Below, piece after piece: positions 10,819 to 22,521 of a DNA stretch of 64,000 nucleotides. Each line of letters opens with the position of its first letter. The stretch's first letter is position 1. Position numbers and translations under genes: made by a program. The notes beneath the pieces were generated by a model, which saw only the letters and a list, made by a program, of their open reading frames with translations, was not told the DNA's origin and searched no databases. This DNA is from Plantago major (Eukaryota > Streptophyta > Magnoliopsida > Lamiales > Plantaginaceae), in contig CM048840.1 in NCBI GenBank assembly GCA_026545765.1, forward strand, positions 6,359,765 through 6,423,764, written 5' to 3'.

Positions 10819-11482
10819 GCCTAGTATGAAGGCACTAGATCTTTCGTATATTTGTATTATAATTTTCTATTCCTCATGAATAGAAGTGCTATTGTTATTT
10901 TGTAAAGTGTAAACAGACCTTGCAGTTGTTGATTACCGAAAAATGGAAAAACTAAATGGACTAGTATATATGTCGCTGATTTTCTTAAACCGCAGGGTTA
11001 TAAGCTTCTTTTGACTGCATCCATATCATCTTCCACAAGTTTTTATTTTTATGTGTACAAAGTTCGTCACAACCTAGGCCAATATATTTGTATCAAACCA
11101 GAATTGTAATAGGTCACTGTACAGTCCACACAAACATTCCAAAACAGACGCTCCCCAAGTAATTTTGCATTGTGATGTGCTTGAGAATTGAGATGATCGT
11201 GTTTTTGTAGACGAGCTGATCACTGATGCACTTAAATGATACAGGAAACTCAGAGGGCGAATGGCTGTTGATACGGCTGTGTAACTCTTTTGCAAAGAGA
11301 GAGAATCCATAGTTCAACTTCCATTCCAGCTCAGAGGTAATAAAAATGCTTGCATGATGCTTCACAGTTCATAGTTGTGGTTGTTTGTCATGTTCATCAG
11401 CAGAGTCTTGCCGGTACTGATCAAACGCATGCATTTCATTTTGTCTGAATGTTATGAAGTATATTCAGACAGTTATGAAGTA
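10819..11482. other. Pseudogene 3' flank
   Basis: This is AT-rich sequence after the last stop. It carries no supported gene. Short minus-strand open frames at 11074-11365 overlap each other in different frames and show no motif. Confidence 0.5.
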
Positions 11483-11730
11483 CTCCCTCAATTTCAGAAA
11501 AATTGTTACGTTTATTATTTATGGTTAAATTGTCTTCGCGTTTGTGCGATTCTTTCTTAAACGATATTAATAAATAAATTATTAAAATTATATAATGAAA
11601 ATTTAGTAATTAAAATTTTATTATATGATTTTATTAAATTATTTACTATTATCGTTTATGAGTAATTATCTCAAACTTACTGATTAACCGATAAAGCTCA
11701 AATGTAACACTTTCTCTGAAATGGAGGGAG
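11483..11730. mobile_element. Stowaway-like MITE 1
   Basis: The element is 248 bp, AT-rich and non-coding. Its terminal inverted repeats begin CTCCCTCAATTTCAG and end CTGAAATGGAGGGAG, with TA on both sides. This is the plant Stowaway (Tc1/mariner-derived) structure. The central part also pairs with itself. Confidence 0.85.
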
Positions 11731-13568
11731 TATTATATTAAGCAGTGTCATTTTTTTTTTTTTCTGGATTATTATGGTCCAAGTCTAATTACAAATTTCC
11801 CCAAATTGTTTTGGGAAATTAATTAGGGTCCTCTCGACGGCAGCGTTTTGCCCCAAATATAGTTGCCTTTGTGCAATAAGTTAAATTATCATTTAGTCCT
11901 TCATCTTTAGTCCTCTGCTCAAATTAGTCCACATTTACGTATATTCAATAGCAAAAAGAGACTCTACCTTCAGTTTTGGAATGCAAATACTCACCGATGT
12001 TTTAAAACCCGTTGAGTTGCATTTAACCTCGATTCATTAGCTTCACTGCCTGGTTGGAAGTCAATTGACTCGATTACATTCAAAATATTCAAATCTTTTT
12101 ACATAATTATATACATATATAATATGGATGGTGATAAATTGAGAGCATCATTTAATATTCAGAACAACCACGTTTGTATTAGCAAGATTGTAAAAATCAA
12201 TAGACAATCATTTTATATATAAACCTGATTGATTTTTATATAATAAAAGTTGTTCTCGATTTAACACCACCTATACATACATAATAGTATACTGTATATA
12301 ATAAAGTAAATATATATAAGAATATATAAATTGCACCAAGCTTGAGTTGAACCGGGTTGAACGCTTGAAGCTCGACTTGAAGAGGAGACCGAGTGAACTT
12401 CCGAACTCCAGAGTTTCATGAGGATAGTAATCTAAAGTGGTAAGTTGAAACTTATACTAATTGCAATTTGCAAGCACCCACTTATGACTTAACCATTTAT
12501 CTTTTACATATTAGCTCTATAATCACATATAGATAAACCAAGTAATGTGCTAAATACATAAGAGTAGTAGAGTATCATATGACTTGCCTTATAGTAACTT
12601 ATAGTCGATCGATCCAACTATGCAATTACATTATTTAATTGTGGCACTGGCGTTAGGCAACATGTCATATCCATTGTTACTAGTTAGTCCGGTACAAAAT
12701 AATGTAAAATGATGATTATTACATTATGTGATTAAGCTAGTTATGCTTAATTAATTATGGCATGCAGTGATTAAGAAGAAATTAAGCAAATGAGGAAATG
12801 ATCACTCGGTTGAATGTTTCATCCCCGCGTGACCAACCTCAACAAATCATTCAAACTTATCATCATAATTCACAGGCATAGCATAGGAATATTCTTCCTT
12901 CACATTTCCACCCCTTTAAATCTAAATACCCTTCAAACAACCTAGTTTGTATCTGATATTTGCCTTCAAACTGGTTAAGGCGGGCTAGGAATTATTTTTC
13001 GGATGAATTAACTATTCGAATGATTGTGTGGTGTTAAATCGAGAGTAAATTTTTTATGCGTATTGAAACCAATCGCATTTAAATTAAAAAGGATTGATCA
13101 AATCATTTTCAATATAAAAACATTTTTCTCGATGGTCAGAATAATTAAGTTTTGGGTTTGTCAAAATAATGAATCCATGGTTTCTTTGCTCCAAGTCCAA
13201 CGAGCACGCAATATTCCAATACTTACACAGTATACAATTTTATCCAATTTAGTCTATGCGCATGTTGGAGCACACTTTTAAGATGTATTATTGTTAACTC
13301 CAATTTGTAAATTAGGAGTGTCATTAGACGGTGAAGAATTTCAAGGATAATATTGTTTTCGGTGTTGACGTAGTTTGTGATTTAAATCTTTATTGTTTAT
13401 TAAACAAAACATAGGTGATAGAATCATAGAATCATTGTCGTCTCTTGATGCAGCTTATTTATTCCACAATTAAACATTTCCAAATTTAAAAACTCCACTA
13501 TTTGGTGTGCATGGTTACAATGGACATCAATTTGAACAAAAACAAATTCATTAATTTCCCATTCCATG
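11731..13568. other. AT-rich intergenic spacer
   Basis: No gene, LTR or transposon end could be supported. The sequence is AT-rich with scattered homopolymers (a T run at about 11751-11763). Confidence 0.5.
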
Positions 13569-14350
13569 TGAGAGTGCAATTTATATTGCACTTGTTTTGT
13601 TAATTCGGTCTTTCTTCGTTTATTAACCGGTTCAATGTTTGTAGTTGTTTTTCTATGAATATTTTGTAGGATAAATCAAGTTGGGCCTCAACATGCTTAA
13701 TGGATCACGATTGTTCAGTAGCACTCATCGTACCAAAAACGTCATCATGGCGATTCTTTGTAGCAAAACGGGCACTGTAGCAAAAAGGAAAATAAGAAGC
13801 ATAATGCAAGAAGGAAGCTGCCATAATGATTCAAGGAAGAATTTGATGCTATATGGAGTGAGATTTGAAAGAGATTGATATCTAGAAGACTCATTATACC
13901 ATTAATACATCAAAGGCAGTTTCCTTATGAAAGAAACCCAACAGGTTTCGACTTGGGCTTGAGCCTTCTCCATGAGATCGATCCTGGCATCTATATATAT
14001 GAGAAGATCAAGCCAATGCAAGGCTGCCGATTTGCCTTTGAAGAACGAAGATTATATGTTTTAGGCGTCTTGCTTTACTAGACCTTTACCTCGGTGTTTA
14101 CTTGTGAGTGTTCTCTAAAGATTGAGAATTACTCTAGTATCATTGAACTAGAATAGGTTTTTCTTATCTGTTCTAGGTCTAGTTTTCTGTAAGTTTAATC
14201 AATCGTTTGTGATTGATTTAAACTTCTTTTTGTAATTCTACTTTTCAAGTTTAGTAGAAGTTTTGCTACGGCACCGTCGGTATCTTTTTATACCGGCTTG
14301 AGAAATCTCGTGTTCAGTTTTATTCCGCTGCACTTTATTGAGTTCTAACA
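13569..14350 (+). repeat. Copia-2 5' LTR
   Basis: It starts TGAGAGTGCAATTT, which contains a GTGCAAT...ATTGCAC hairpin, and ends TTCTAACA. A TATATATAT box at 13992-14000 is a likely promoter. Its end is shorter than the right LTR, which continues beyond GAGTTCT. Confidence 0.85.
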
Positions 14351-14352
14351 AG

Positions 14353-14365
14353 TGGCATCAGAGCC
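14353..14365 (+). other. Copia-2 primer-binding site
   Basis: TGGCATCAGAGCC lies two bases after the LTR end and is close to the initiator tRNA-Met-complementary consensus. The identical sequence occurs in Copia-3. Confidence 0.8.
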
Positions 14366-14406
14366 AGCCACCTAATTAATTGGTGTCTGGATTTGGTACT
14401 ACTACA

Positions 14407-15497
14407 ATGGACGTTGTCAATTCAAGTGTCAACAAGCCACCTGTGCTAGATGGGTCGAACTACCACTACTGGAAAATACGGATCAGAACGTATATCAAAT
14501 CCATTGAAGGACGTGCATGGAAATCGGTTCTTGAAGGATATGCCTTGCCTACCATAGGACGGATCTTGATGGAGATGTCAATCTAAAACCCGAAGCACAA
14601 TGGTCAGGTGATGATTTTCTTGCTAGTTCTTACAATGAAAAAGCCTTGAATGCAATTTATTCTCATGTTGATTCTCATATGTTTAAACTCATACAAAATT
14701 GCAATACTGCTAAACAAGTTTGGGATTTACTCCAAAATCATTGTGAAGGTGATAACAGTATTAAACAAACGAAACTGCAACTGCTTTGGTCTAAATTTGA
14801 AAATTTGAGAATGGCAGAAGACGAAACAATTGATTCTTATTTTGACAAACTGCTCACTATTTCTAATGATATTCAACTTCATGGAGATTCCATGTCCAAT
14901 AAACAATTGATTTCAAAAGCAGTTCGATCTATTTCTTCAAAGTTTGACATAAAAAGAACGATTTTGGAAGATACTCAAAACTTGGCAGCTATGGATTTTC
15001 ATACCTTGATGAACAATTTAAAGAATTTTGAAATTCAACAGAATGAGCGCAATGGTACGAAAATTATTAGTATGTCTATGCACTCCAAATCAATAATCCC
15101 TGAGTCTAATAGCAGTAGTGATGAATCTGAGGAGATGACTGAAGAAGATTTCGATAAAGCTCTTGATAGGTTGCGTAGAAAGTTCAACAAAACCAGCTTT
15201 AGAAAGAATTCTAACAAAGGCTCTTCAAGCAATTCAAAAGGCACAAACAAGTTTAAAAAGACTGTAGATTCCCCTAGTTTGAGTCCTGCTCAACTTAGCA
15301 AAGTTAGATGTTTTGAATGTCAAGGATGGGGACATTATCAGAATGAATGTGCTAACTCTCTTCGTAAGAAGAAAAAGACTTTGTTTGCTTGTCTCAGTGA
15401 TGTTTCAGGTGATGAGCAGAATCGATGCTTCGGAAGGTCGTGTTGCGTACATCCTGCTTACGGGCGATGTTGGAAATCGATGTTTATTCAACAATGA
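14407..15497 (+). pseudogene. Copia-2 gag
   Basis: The gag starts at ATG 14407 with the PPVLDGSNYHYWKIRIRTYI motif of plant Copia gag (UBN2/Retrotran_gag_2). A stop at 14584-14586 and a small deletion break it. It resumes at 14646 with WDLLQNHCEGDNSIKQTKLQ and runs through a Ser-rich segment to a CCHC zinc knuckle (CFECQGWGHYQNEC) near 15310. After that the frame drifts into an unrelated tail. Gag coats the element RNA in intact relatives. The protein is close to the Copia-3 gag, including the knuckle spacing. Confidence 0.85.
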
Positions 15498-15499
15498 AA

Positions 15500-16596
15500 A
15501 CTCAACATCGTCTCAGACCCTCTTCTTTGATTATGATGACTCAGACGCATGCGAAGAAATATTCAGGAAAAAGTTTCCGACTGAAAACTCAATGTCTACC
15601 GATGTCTACTGTTTGCATGGTTCTGTTGATTTGTCTGCAGATCATTCTATTGAAGAAGAACTCACTGACGAACAAATTGTGGCAAGAGATGATGAAGCTG
15701 TGACTTGGCACAAGAAACTTGTCCATGTAAGCTATAGGAACATTGAAAGGCTCATCAAACTGGATGCGGTTAGAGGATCGCTTGCCGAGCAATGCCGAAA
15801 GCAAGTGTGATCGCTAAAAGGTAAACAAACTAGAGCTGTGCATACATCCCTACAAACCGAAGGGAAGAAAACAGGTACATCCAACTGCTTCGAACTCTTA
15901 CATATAGACTTATTGGGACCAATTGAGGTAGATAGTCTAGGTGGTAAGAAGTACATCTGTGTCATAGTTGATGATTTTTCTCGATTTACTTGGGTAAGTT
16001 TTTTAAAAGAAAAATCTGAAACTTTTGATTCCTTCAAGAAACTTTATGCTAAGTTTAGTAATCAATATGCTACTGTTGTCCAACGCATTAGGTCGGATCA
16101 TGGTAGGAAATTTGAGAATCAAACCTTTGCTGATTTTTGCGAAAACAAAGGAATCTTTCATGAGTTTTCTGCACCCAAAACTCCACAACAAAATGGAGTG
16201 GCTGAGAGAAAGAATCGGACCTTACAAGAAATGGCTAGGGTTATGTTGAGTTCCATGAACCTTTCAAAAAGATTGTGGGTTGAAGCTGTAAATACTGCTT
16301 GTCACATAATAAATAGAGTCTACCTTAGACCAGGAACTTCAATCACTCCCTATGAGATTCTAAACGGCAAGAAGCCTAATCTTAAGTACTTTCATGTGTT
16401 TAGTTGTGCTTGCTATATTCTCACTGATAAAGAACATTTAGGCAAGTTTGATGCAAAAAGTGATAAAGGCATTTTTGTTGGTTACTCTCTTAATAGCCAT
16501 GCATATAGGGTGTATAATCTAAGGACACAAATTGTTCAAGAATCTGTTAACATTACTTTTGATGACTCAGTGCCCTTTGAAAAGCAAAGAAGTTGA
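15500..16596 (+). pseudogene. Copia-2 pre-integrase motif and integrase
   Basis: A gag-tail segment (LFFDYDDSD, CLHGSVD) is followed directly by the pre-integrase motif TWHKKLVHVSYRNIERL. The protease domain expected between them is missing here. A stop at 15808 is followed by the integrase core: LLHIDLLGPIEV, VDDFSRFTWVSFLKEKSE, RIRSDHGRKFENQ and PQQNGVAERKNRT supply the D,D,E triad. The C-terminal IFVGYSLNSHAYRVYN motif is present. The 253-codon integrase stretch is intact but has no start of its own. Confidence 0.85.
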
Positions 16597-16654
16597 GACA
16601 GTAATTTGTGCAGAAAAACAGATTCTTGCACTAAAGCAGTACTAAATCGGATGC

Positions 16655-16972
16655 ATGTTCTATACCGATTCCCAAATCCATCTTGTCAGAGAAGATGGAG
16701 TCAATGTTGATCACAATGTTGAGTCAACATCGCGTCCAACATTGCAGGGGGAGAGCTCATCGGATGAATCTGTCTCTGAAAGTGAAGATGAACCTGTTCT
16801 GGAACCGACTGTGCCTCTGGATTCCATTAGACGTGATCCACCCCCAAGGATTCGCAAAGATCATCTAAGTTCTCAAGTCATCGGAAGCACCAGTGGGAGA
16901 ATGACCTTAAGAGGAAACACTCGGAAAAACTACAAGGACATGGTAAGATATGCAAATAACCGCCAACTGTAA
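16655..16972 (+). pseudogene. Copia-2 integrase-RT linker
   Basis: This low-complexity acidic and Ser-rich stretch (GESSSDESVSESEDEPVLEP) follows the integrase. It contains a copy of the ATGTTG...CAACAT motif at 16702-16746. The expected reverse transcriptase does not follow. Confidence 0.65.
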
Positions 16973-17099
16973 GTTCCTCTTGTTTTGTCTCTCCTAAAAA
17001 GTGTGTCTGCTCCAAAATCATTCCTTTGGGTGCTCCTCAAGGTAATGAAAATTTAATGTTGAGCACTCTGTTGAGTCAACATCGACATCAACATTGTCT

Positions 17100-17640
17100 G
17101 TTTCCAGAAAGTTTGTTTCTAAAACTGCTTCTTCTGCCACACCGCCCGTAATGGTAAACCCACTTCTGGGAAAACTTTAGAGAAAAGTATAAGAGAATTT
17201 GGGCTCCTAGGGAAAAGATTGTCTGTAATGTTGCTTTTTACTGCTACCTCTCCTAACAATGCGTGTAGATGGTACTTTGATAGCAAATTGCTCAAGACAT
17301 ATGACAGAACCTTGAGTTATCTTTCTAACTTTGTCTCTCAAAAGACGGAATGGTAACTTATGGAGGAGGATACAAGAGTAAAGTACTTGGGAAGGGTGTT
17401 AACTCTTGATGGTTTTCCAACCTTGAAAAATGTCTTTGTTGGTGAAGGTTTAACTGCTAACCTTATTATAGTGTCATCATGTGTGTGATGATGATTTGAA
17501 GGTCAAATTTAACAAACACACTTGTAAAGTACATACTTGCAAGGAGAAATGTTTTGACATACAAATGTGTCTCTCGACAACTGCTACGTGGTGGTGATCC
17601 CCACAATTGCAATCGCGTGCAAGAAGATTATATTGTGCTT
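17100..17640 (+). pseudogene. Copia-2 protease remnant, displaced downstream of integrase
   Basis: The nucleotide sequence matches the protease region of Copia-3 (about 54880-55270). It has a WYFDS-like segment near 17270 with the catalytic Gly replaced, the YGGGY-like segment near 17360, and a DDDLKVKF segment near 17490. Frames are broken throughout. Copia elements place protease before integrase, so this copy is out of order. Confidence 0.7.
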
Positions 17641-17654
17641 AACTGACTAATCTT

Positions 17655-18170
17655 TCCATACTACATCAGTTTGCAAACTATGATAGGTACCTTTGAGATG
17701 AATATGATTGGTGAACTCGACTTCTTTTTGGTCCGGAGAACTCTAAATCATGCAAGACACTTATGGGTACCTCTCCTCGAAAGCGAATCGATGTTGACGC
17801 AGATGTTGACCCAACATTATGCGGATCAATGATTGAAAGCTTTACGTATTCTGTCACCAAGAGACCTGATATCATGCTCAGTGTGTGTGTGCCAGTATCG
17901 ATCCAACCCTAAAGCCCCATTTAACTCACGTTAAAAGAATCCTTAGATATATATCGAATCTTAATTTTGGATTTTGGTTTGCATGTGATACAAACACTAA
18001 ACTGGTGGATTTGTGATTCGATTTGGGGTGGGATCTAGATGATAGAAAAAAATCCACTAGGGAGGTTTTTTTTATCCAAATTTTTCTCTGGTGTCTTGAT
18101 AAGAAAAAGCGAAGCGTCACTTTCAATTTCAATCATCATCATGTAATACTGAGTCATGTCTTCTCAACTT
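17655..18170 (+). pseudogene. Copia-2 RT end and RNase H remnant
   Basis: The match to Copia-3 resumes at GTFEM.MIGEL near 17685 and continues through the DVDPT segment, RPDIM, and broken RNase H sequence with many frame changes. The RT catalytic core is missing. A poly-A run ends it at about 18173-18184. Confidence 0.7.
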
Positions 18171-18659
18171 GTAAAAAAAAAAAAATATAAATTGAAAAAC
18201 TACAAAGTGCTACTCTACCTTTTGTTTTCACAACCTTAACCGACTACCACATATCTCTAAGAACAGAACTCTCAACCCTCGCACTAAGCACATATATTAT
18301 TTATTAGATATCATTTCTTTTTGTATAAGTCAGTGTACATGCAACAAGAACATAGACACACAAAACAACATAAGATATTTTTTACCAACCCCATATAAAT
18401 AGTGAGAGATTCTTCAACCGAAGATCTCTTGATTGCATTCTCTCTGATGATTGTCATTGTTGAGTACCAATGTCACTCAACATCACATTCGACATTGAAA
18501 ATTAGAATCGATGATCTTTGTTTTTTTTTTTGTTTTTGTTTTTTTTTTTGTTTTTTGTTGCTACATGCTCATAGAATCGATGATGCCGCTTTTTTTTTTT
18601 TTTTTTTTAGTTTTTTTTTTGTTGCTTTTGCTTTGGTCTCTGGTTGTTCTTGGGTTGTA

Positions 18660-19380
18660 GCTTCTGTGGTGATGCTTAGGGTTTGAAATTTGTTTGAAAC
18701 CAAGGTTGAAAGGTATCGAGTCTCTGTGTGTTTGCTTTATGTAAAACCCACTTTTCTTTGCTTGGCTATTTTTACTCGTATTTCGACCTCGCACTTGATG
18801 TTGCCTCCTACTCTTTATGCTTAATAAATCTAATGAATTATGATAAAAAGGGCTCGAAGTGTTTCCGTCGAGGATCGTGTTGGGCAGGTTCCAAATACTA
18901 TCTAGATATCGACGTGGCCAATGTGTCATATGTCGTGAGGGTTGATGGCCTGTACTGGAAACCGACACGCACAAAAGTGCCGATTCTCGTAATGCTGCTG
19001 GTTCACTTTCTGAGTACCAAATTACCCAATATAGTCAAATGAGTGATCTTTATGCCATGAGACGTGTGTTTGCCTAACTCCGCGCATTGGCTTTGGAGCG
19101 GATTCATACGTGTTCCAATTATTTGACATGGTTCACGGTCTCATGGTCACCCCCACTCAAACTTATGCTAATTGTTTAATTTACTTTTTGAGGCAATGTT
19201 GGGTGTGTTTCTTTGGTATTCATTTCTCTTTCTCTTTTGCCTGCAGCATCAGTGGTGTTAATCGAATCTGCACATTTTGAGACTTGGTTTCCTGGCTGAC
19301 TTACATTAAGAGTGGTCTGATTTCTCGATGTTGTCACCAATGTTGAGTCAACATTCAGGTCAACATTGACTGTGCTGAAG
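18660..19380 (+). other. Conserved 3' non-coding block of Copia-2
   Basis: The region aligns with 58325-59040 of Copia-3 at roughly 90 percent by eye. The 210-base core (18833-19042) differs at only five positions from 58502-58711. All five would change amino acids in the short frame that spans the core, so the conservation does not look like protein selection. The core is richer in CpG than its surroundings. Its function is unknown. Confidence 0.75.
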
Positions 19381-20080
19381 TACTGGTTACTTAACTACTG
19401 TGCTTTTATTTTTTTTGTGTGTTTTTGGGTTTGAGGGGGAGTAGGTCTAAGGTGTTTTCTTGGTTTTGGGTTTCGCATTCGCATTTGCATTTCAAGTCAC
19501 TTTCTTTAAGATCAAGATTTTGGTCAACCTCCTAGGGTTTATCTGCTTATCGATTACGTTGACTTGACGGATAATCGCTTTACTTGCAACTTTAATCTTT
19601 AATTAACAATTGTACGCTTTTCGTTGCTTTGATATATCTCAGGAATCTACCTTGACGCAAACCCAACAACACCCATCATGACTTATCTTGTAAGTTGTGT
19701 ACTTGACCTTCCGCTCTCTTCACATCATCGCCTCGGTGACCATCCACTCAATTCTGACACGCCTTCACCGATCCGTCTATAGTCCTGTTTTTGCTACTTT
19801 CTTTGCCAGTGTTGACTACAATGTTGAGTCAACATCGTTTCGACAACATTAGTACTTTGTCTGCAAGTCCTCAACGGATTACCAAGATGGTGAAGTTTCT
19901 GTAAAAGAACTTTGTTTTCTTTCTTTCCTCACAAAAAAGGGGGAGAATGTTTGTACTCTTGGTTTTTTGTATTAAGGGGGAGTTCTTGGAGCAAGGGGGA
20001 GTTGCTTGATATTACCTTGTGTTTTCCTACTAACTACATTTCAGGTTTTTGTGAAGAAAGACAAGAATTAAGGGGGAGAT
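19381..20080 (+). other. Copia-2 3' non-coding region and polypurine tracts
   Basis: No ORF could be supported. A short match to the end of the Copia-3 env-like ORF (TTTCCTCACAAAAA then GGGGGAGAAT) remains near 19923, so the env-like gene was probably deleted. Several GGGGGAG tracts precede the LTR, the last at 20070-20080. Confidence 0.65.
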
Positions 20081-20989
20081 TGAAAGTGCAATTTATATTG
20101 CACTTGTTTTGTTGATTCGGCCTTTCTTCGTTTATTAACCGGTTCAACGTTTGTAGTTGTTTTGCTATGAATATTTTGTAGGATAAATCAAGTTGGGCCT
20201 CAACATGCTTAATGGATCACGATTGATCTTTGTAGCACTCATCGTACCAAAACGCCATCGTAGCGTAATCGAAAGCGATTCTTGTAGCAAAAGCAACCTT
20301 GTAACAAAAAGGAAAATAAGAAGCATAATGCAAGAAGGAAGCTGCCATAATGATTCAAGGAAGAATTTGATGCTATAAGGAAAGTGAGATTTGAAAGAGA
20401 TTGATATCTAGAAGACTCCTTATACCATTAATACATCAAAGGCAGTTTCCTTATGAAAGAAACCCAACAGGTTTCGACTTGAGCCTTCTCCATGAGATCG
20501 ATCCTGGCATCTATATATATGAGAAGATCAAGCCAATGCAAGGCTGCTGATTTGCCTTTGAAGAACGAAGATTATATGTTTTAGGCGTCTTGCTTTACTA
20601 GACCTTTACCTCGGTGTTTACTTGTGAGTGTTCTCTAAAGATTGAGAATTACTCTAGTATCATTGAACTAGAATAGGTTTTCTTATCCGCTCTAGGTCTA
20701 GTTTTCGTAAGTTTAATCAATCGTTTGTGATTGATTTAAACTTCTTTTGTAATTCTACTTTTCAAGTTTAGTAGAAGTTTTGCTACGCAAGACCGGTATC
20801 TTTTATACCGGCTTGAGAAATCTCGTATTCAGTTTTATTCCGCTGCACTTTATTGAGTTCTGTCGATTACAGTTTACTGTTGTCGTAGTTTAGTAGAACA
20901 CTGTTCATTGTTGTCGTAACGGTGTTGACTCAACATCAATAGTCAACATCGTTCAAAACTGTCCAGAAGTACCAATCCCGGTCATACAG

Positions 20990-20990
<1 letters not shown>
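20081..20990 (+). repeat. Copia-2 3' LTR
   Basis: It starts TGAAAGTGCAATTT and matches the 5' LTR to GAGTTCT at 20871. It then continues with about 120 bp found only here, which resembles the end of the Copia-3 LTR (AGTACCAATCCCGG). The last bases merge into the AT microsatellite. Confidence 0.8.

Positions 20991-21020
<30 letters not shown>
20991..21020. repeat. (TA)n microsatellite
   Basis: About 15 TA dinucleotides lie at the right border of Copia-2. Confidence 0.95.
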
Positions 21021-21025
<5 letters not shown>

Positions 21026-21195
21026 CACATGTTATTAAGTGATCGTGTGCGTGTGATACTAAATATCTAAATATCATGCAAAATTAATGTTTACGTTGCA
21101 ATTATTGGTAATTGAAGCAACCCAAATAATCATGTCTCATTTTATGATAAGTTAGGTTTCTCTAGTTGTAGGATTTTTACTTTAGCTAACATATA

Positions 21196-21452
21196 TTCCC
21201 TCAGTCTCATACCAAATGTCCCATTTTGACTTTTTACAGTTAACATTTTCAAACTTTAACTGCAATTTAATCTTAAACCGTAAATTTAAAATGTCCAATT
21301 AAATTATATAATTAAAGTTTTGGAAGTAAATTTTCATTATATAATTTAGTTGGACATTTTAAATTTACGGTTTAAAATTAAATCGCATTCAAAGTTAAAA
21401 AAAATTAACTACAAAAAGTCAAATGAGACATTTGGTCATGAGATGGAGGGAG
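21196..21452. mobile_element. Stowaway-like MITE 2
   Basis: The element is 257 bp with TIRs TTCCCTCAGTCTCAT...ATGAGATGGAGGGAG and TA on both sides. The internal half-arms are also complementary (CCAAATGTC and AAATTTACGGTTTA pairs), so the element folds along most of its length. Confidence 0.85.
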
Positions 21453-22389
21453 TAGTAATTTAACTTATAAAGTTTCACCGTCCTATGTTAGGAAGATCCA
21501 TTAAAAGGACTCCATGTACAATCATGTTATAATTAATGTGGTTGGTATGATGATAATTGTATTCCATACCAATAGGGGTTTCTTGAAGGACCCTAATCCT
21601 GTCGAAGGTGTCTCCTCGAAGAAGAGTTCATCAAGAAGAATATAGTGCACATTACGGGCCAGGTTGCACTCCGAAGGGCCGCCATCCTCTAATAACCATA
21701 CATCAAGCAGGGAACATATTTGAGCAATACAGATGCAGGACAACAGTACATCATGTTTACCTATATATAAATACTCTCATCTAGTCGTAAATGAGGTATG
21801 TGTTTAGTACCAACAATACTATTTACAAGCTCTCTCAAGATAGTATGTCATTCAGCGTTGATTCATATCATGACTTGGCTTGACATTAAATTGTGAACAA
21901 ACTTTGCTACATGTTGAAACACATGGTGTAAAATAAGTGATCTCAATTTAACTCCGTCCAGTTTATTTTACTCGTGCATAATCATTCTAGTATGGTTTGC
22001 ATCGATAAACTTAAGTTTCGACCTACATTAATTAATTAATTAATCGGGTACAACACAAGTAACGAGCAACGATGGTTAGATGCAGGGTAGGGCAAGTCAC
22101 GTGCAAACAAAAGCGGCGTGGTAAACAAACTCAAAAGAAGGTAAAAGAAAAATAGTAGTAATAAAATGTCAAAAGATGATGACAGACACTCAGTCACCAG
22201 CAACCAAATAGCAGCAATTGATTTACGAATTCCGATACGATGCATTTTGTCAAACCAACACTACCTTTTTCATGTCACGCGTGCTCTTCCATCCTACGGC
22301 CATTATTTCATCCGCATCGCACGGAAATATTTCATCCAACGGCCCTCATTCACCTACTTTGACTCCACCTCATCTCATCTCATCTACTA
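21453..22389. other. Presumed promoter region of the SAC51-type gene
   Basis: No coding region is supported. A TTAAT run lies at about 22027-22043. No convincing TATA box or start site could be fixed. Confidence 0.4.
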
Positions 22390-22521
22390 GAAAAACGTAC
22401 TACCTCTTCACTTTCCTTTCTCTCATCTCGTCACACTTTTCAGTTTTCACCTCCTCTTCAATTATCTCATTTTTGCTCTACTCAACAAACTTCATCGATT
22501 CATTCGTTCATCTCTTGTCAG
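22390..22521 (+). other. Putative 5' UTR exon of the SAC51-type gene
   Basis: The pyrimidine-rich sequence is typical of plant leaders and ends in CAG before a GTATAC donor at 22522. A TTTCAG acceptor at 23863 would join it to the uORF exon. The start is approximate. Confidence 0.5.

Larger units (their letters stand above)
13569..20990 (+). mobile_element. Copia-2: degenerate SIRE/Maximus-type Copia element
   Basis: The element is about 7.4 kb on the plus strand with LTRs at 13569-14350 and 20081-about 20990. The left LTR is followed by a tRNA-Met-type primer-binding site, and AAGGGGGAGAT precedes the right LTR. Gag, pre-integrase and integrase resemble Copia-3 at roughly 75-80 percent. The protease remnant lies downstream of integrase, most of RT is missing, and the env-like ORF is absent. 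Frameshifts are abundant. The LTRs differ in length, because the left copy lacks about 120 bp present at the end of the right copy. The right end runs into an AT microsatellite and no target duplication was found. Confidence 0.85.

Noticed and set aside
18402-18974. Overlapping ORFs on both strands
   Set aside because: They run through poly-T/A tracts (18520-18620) with no motif.
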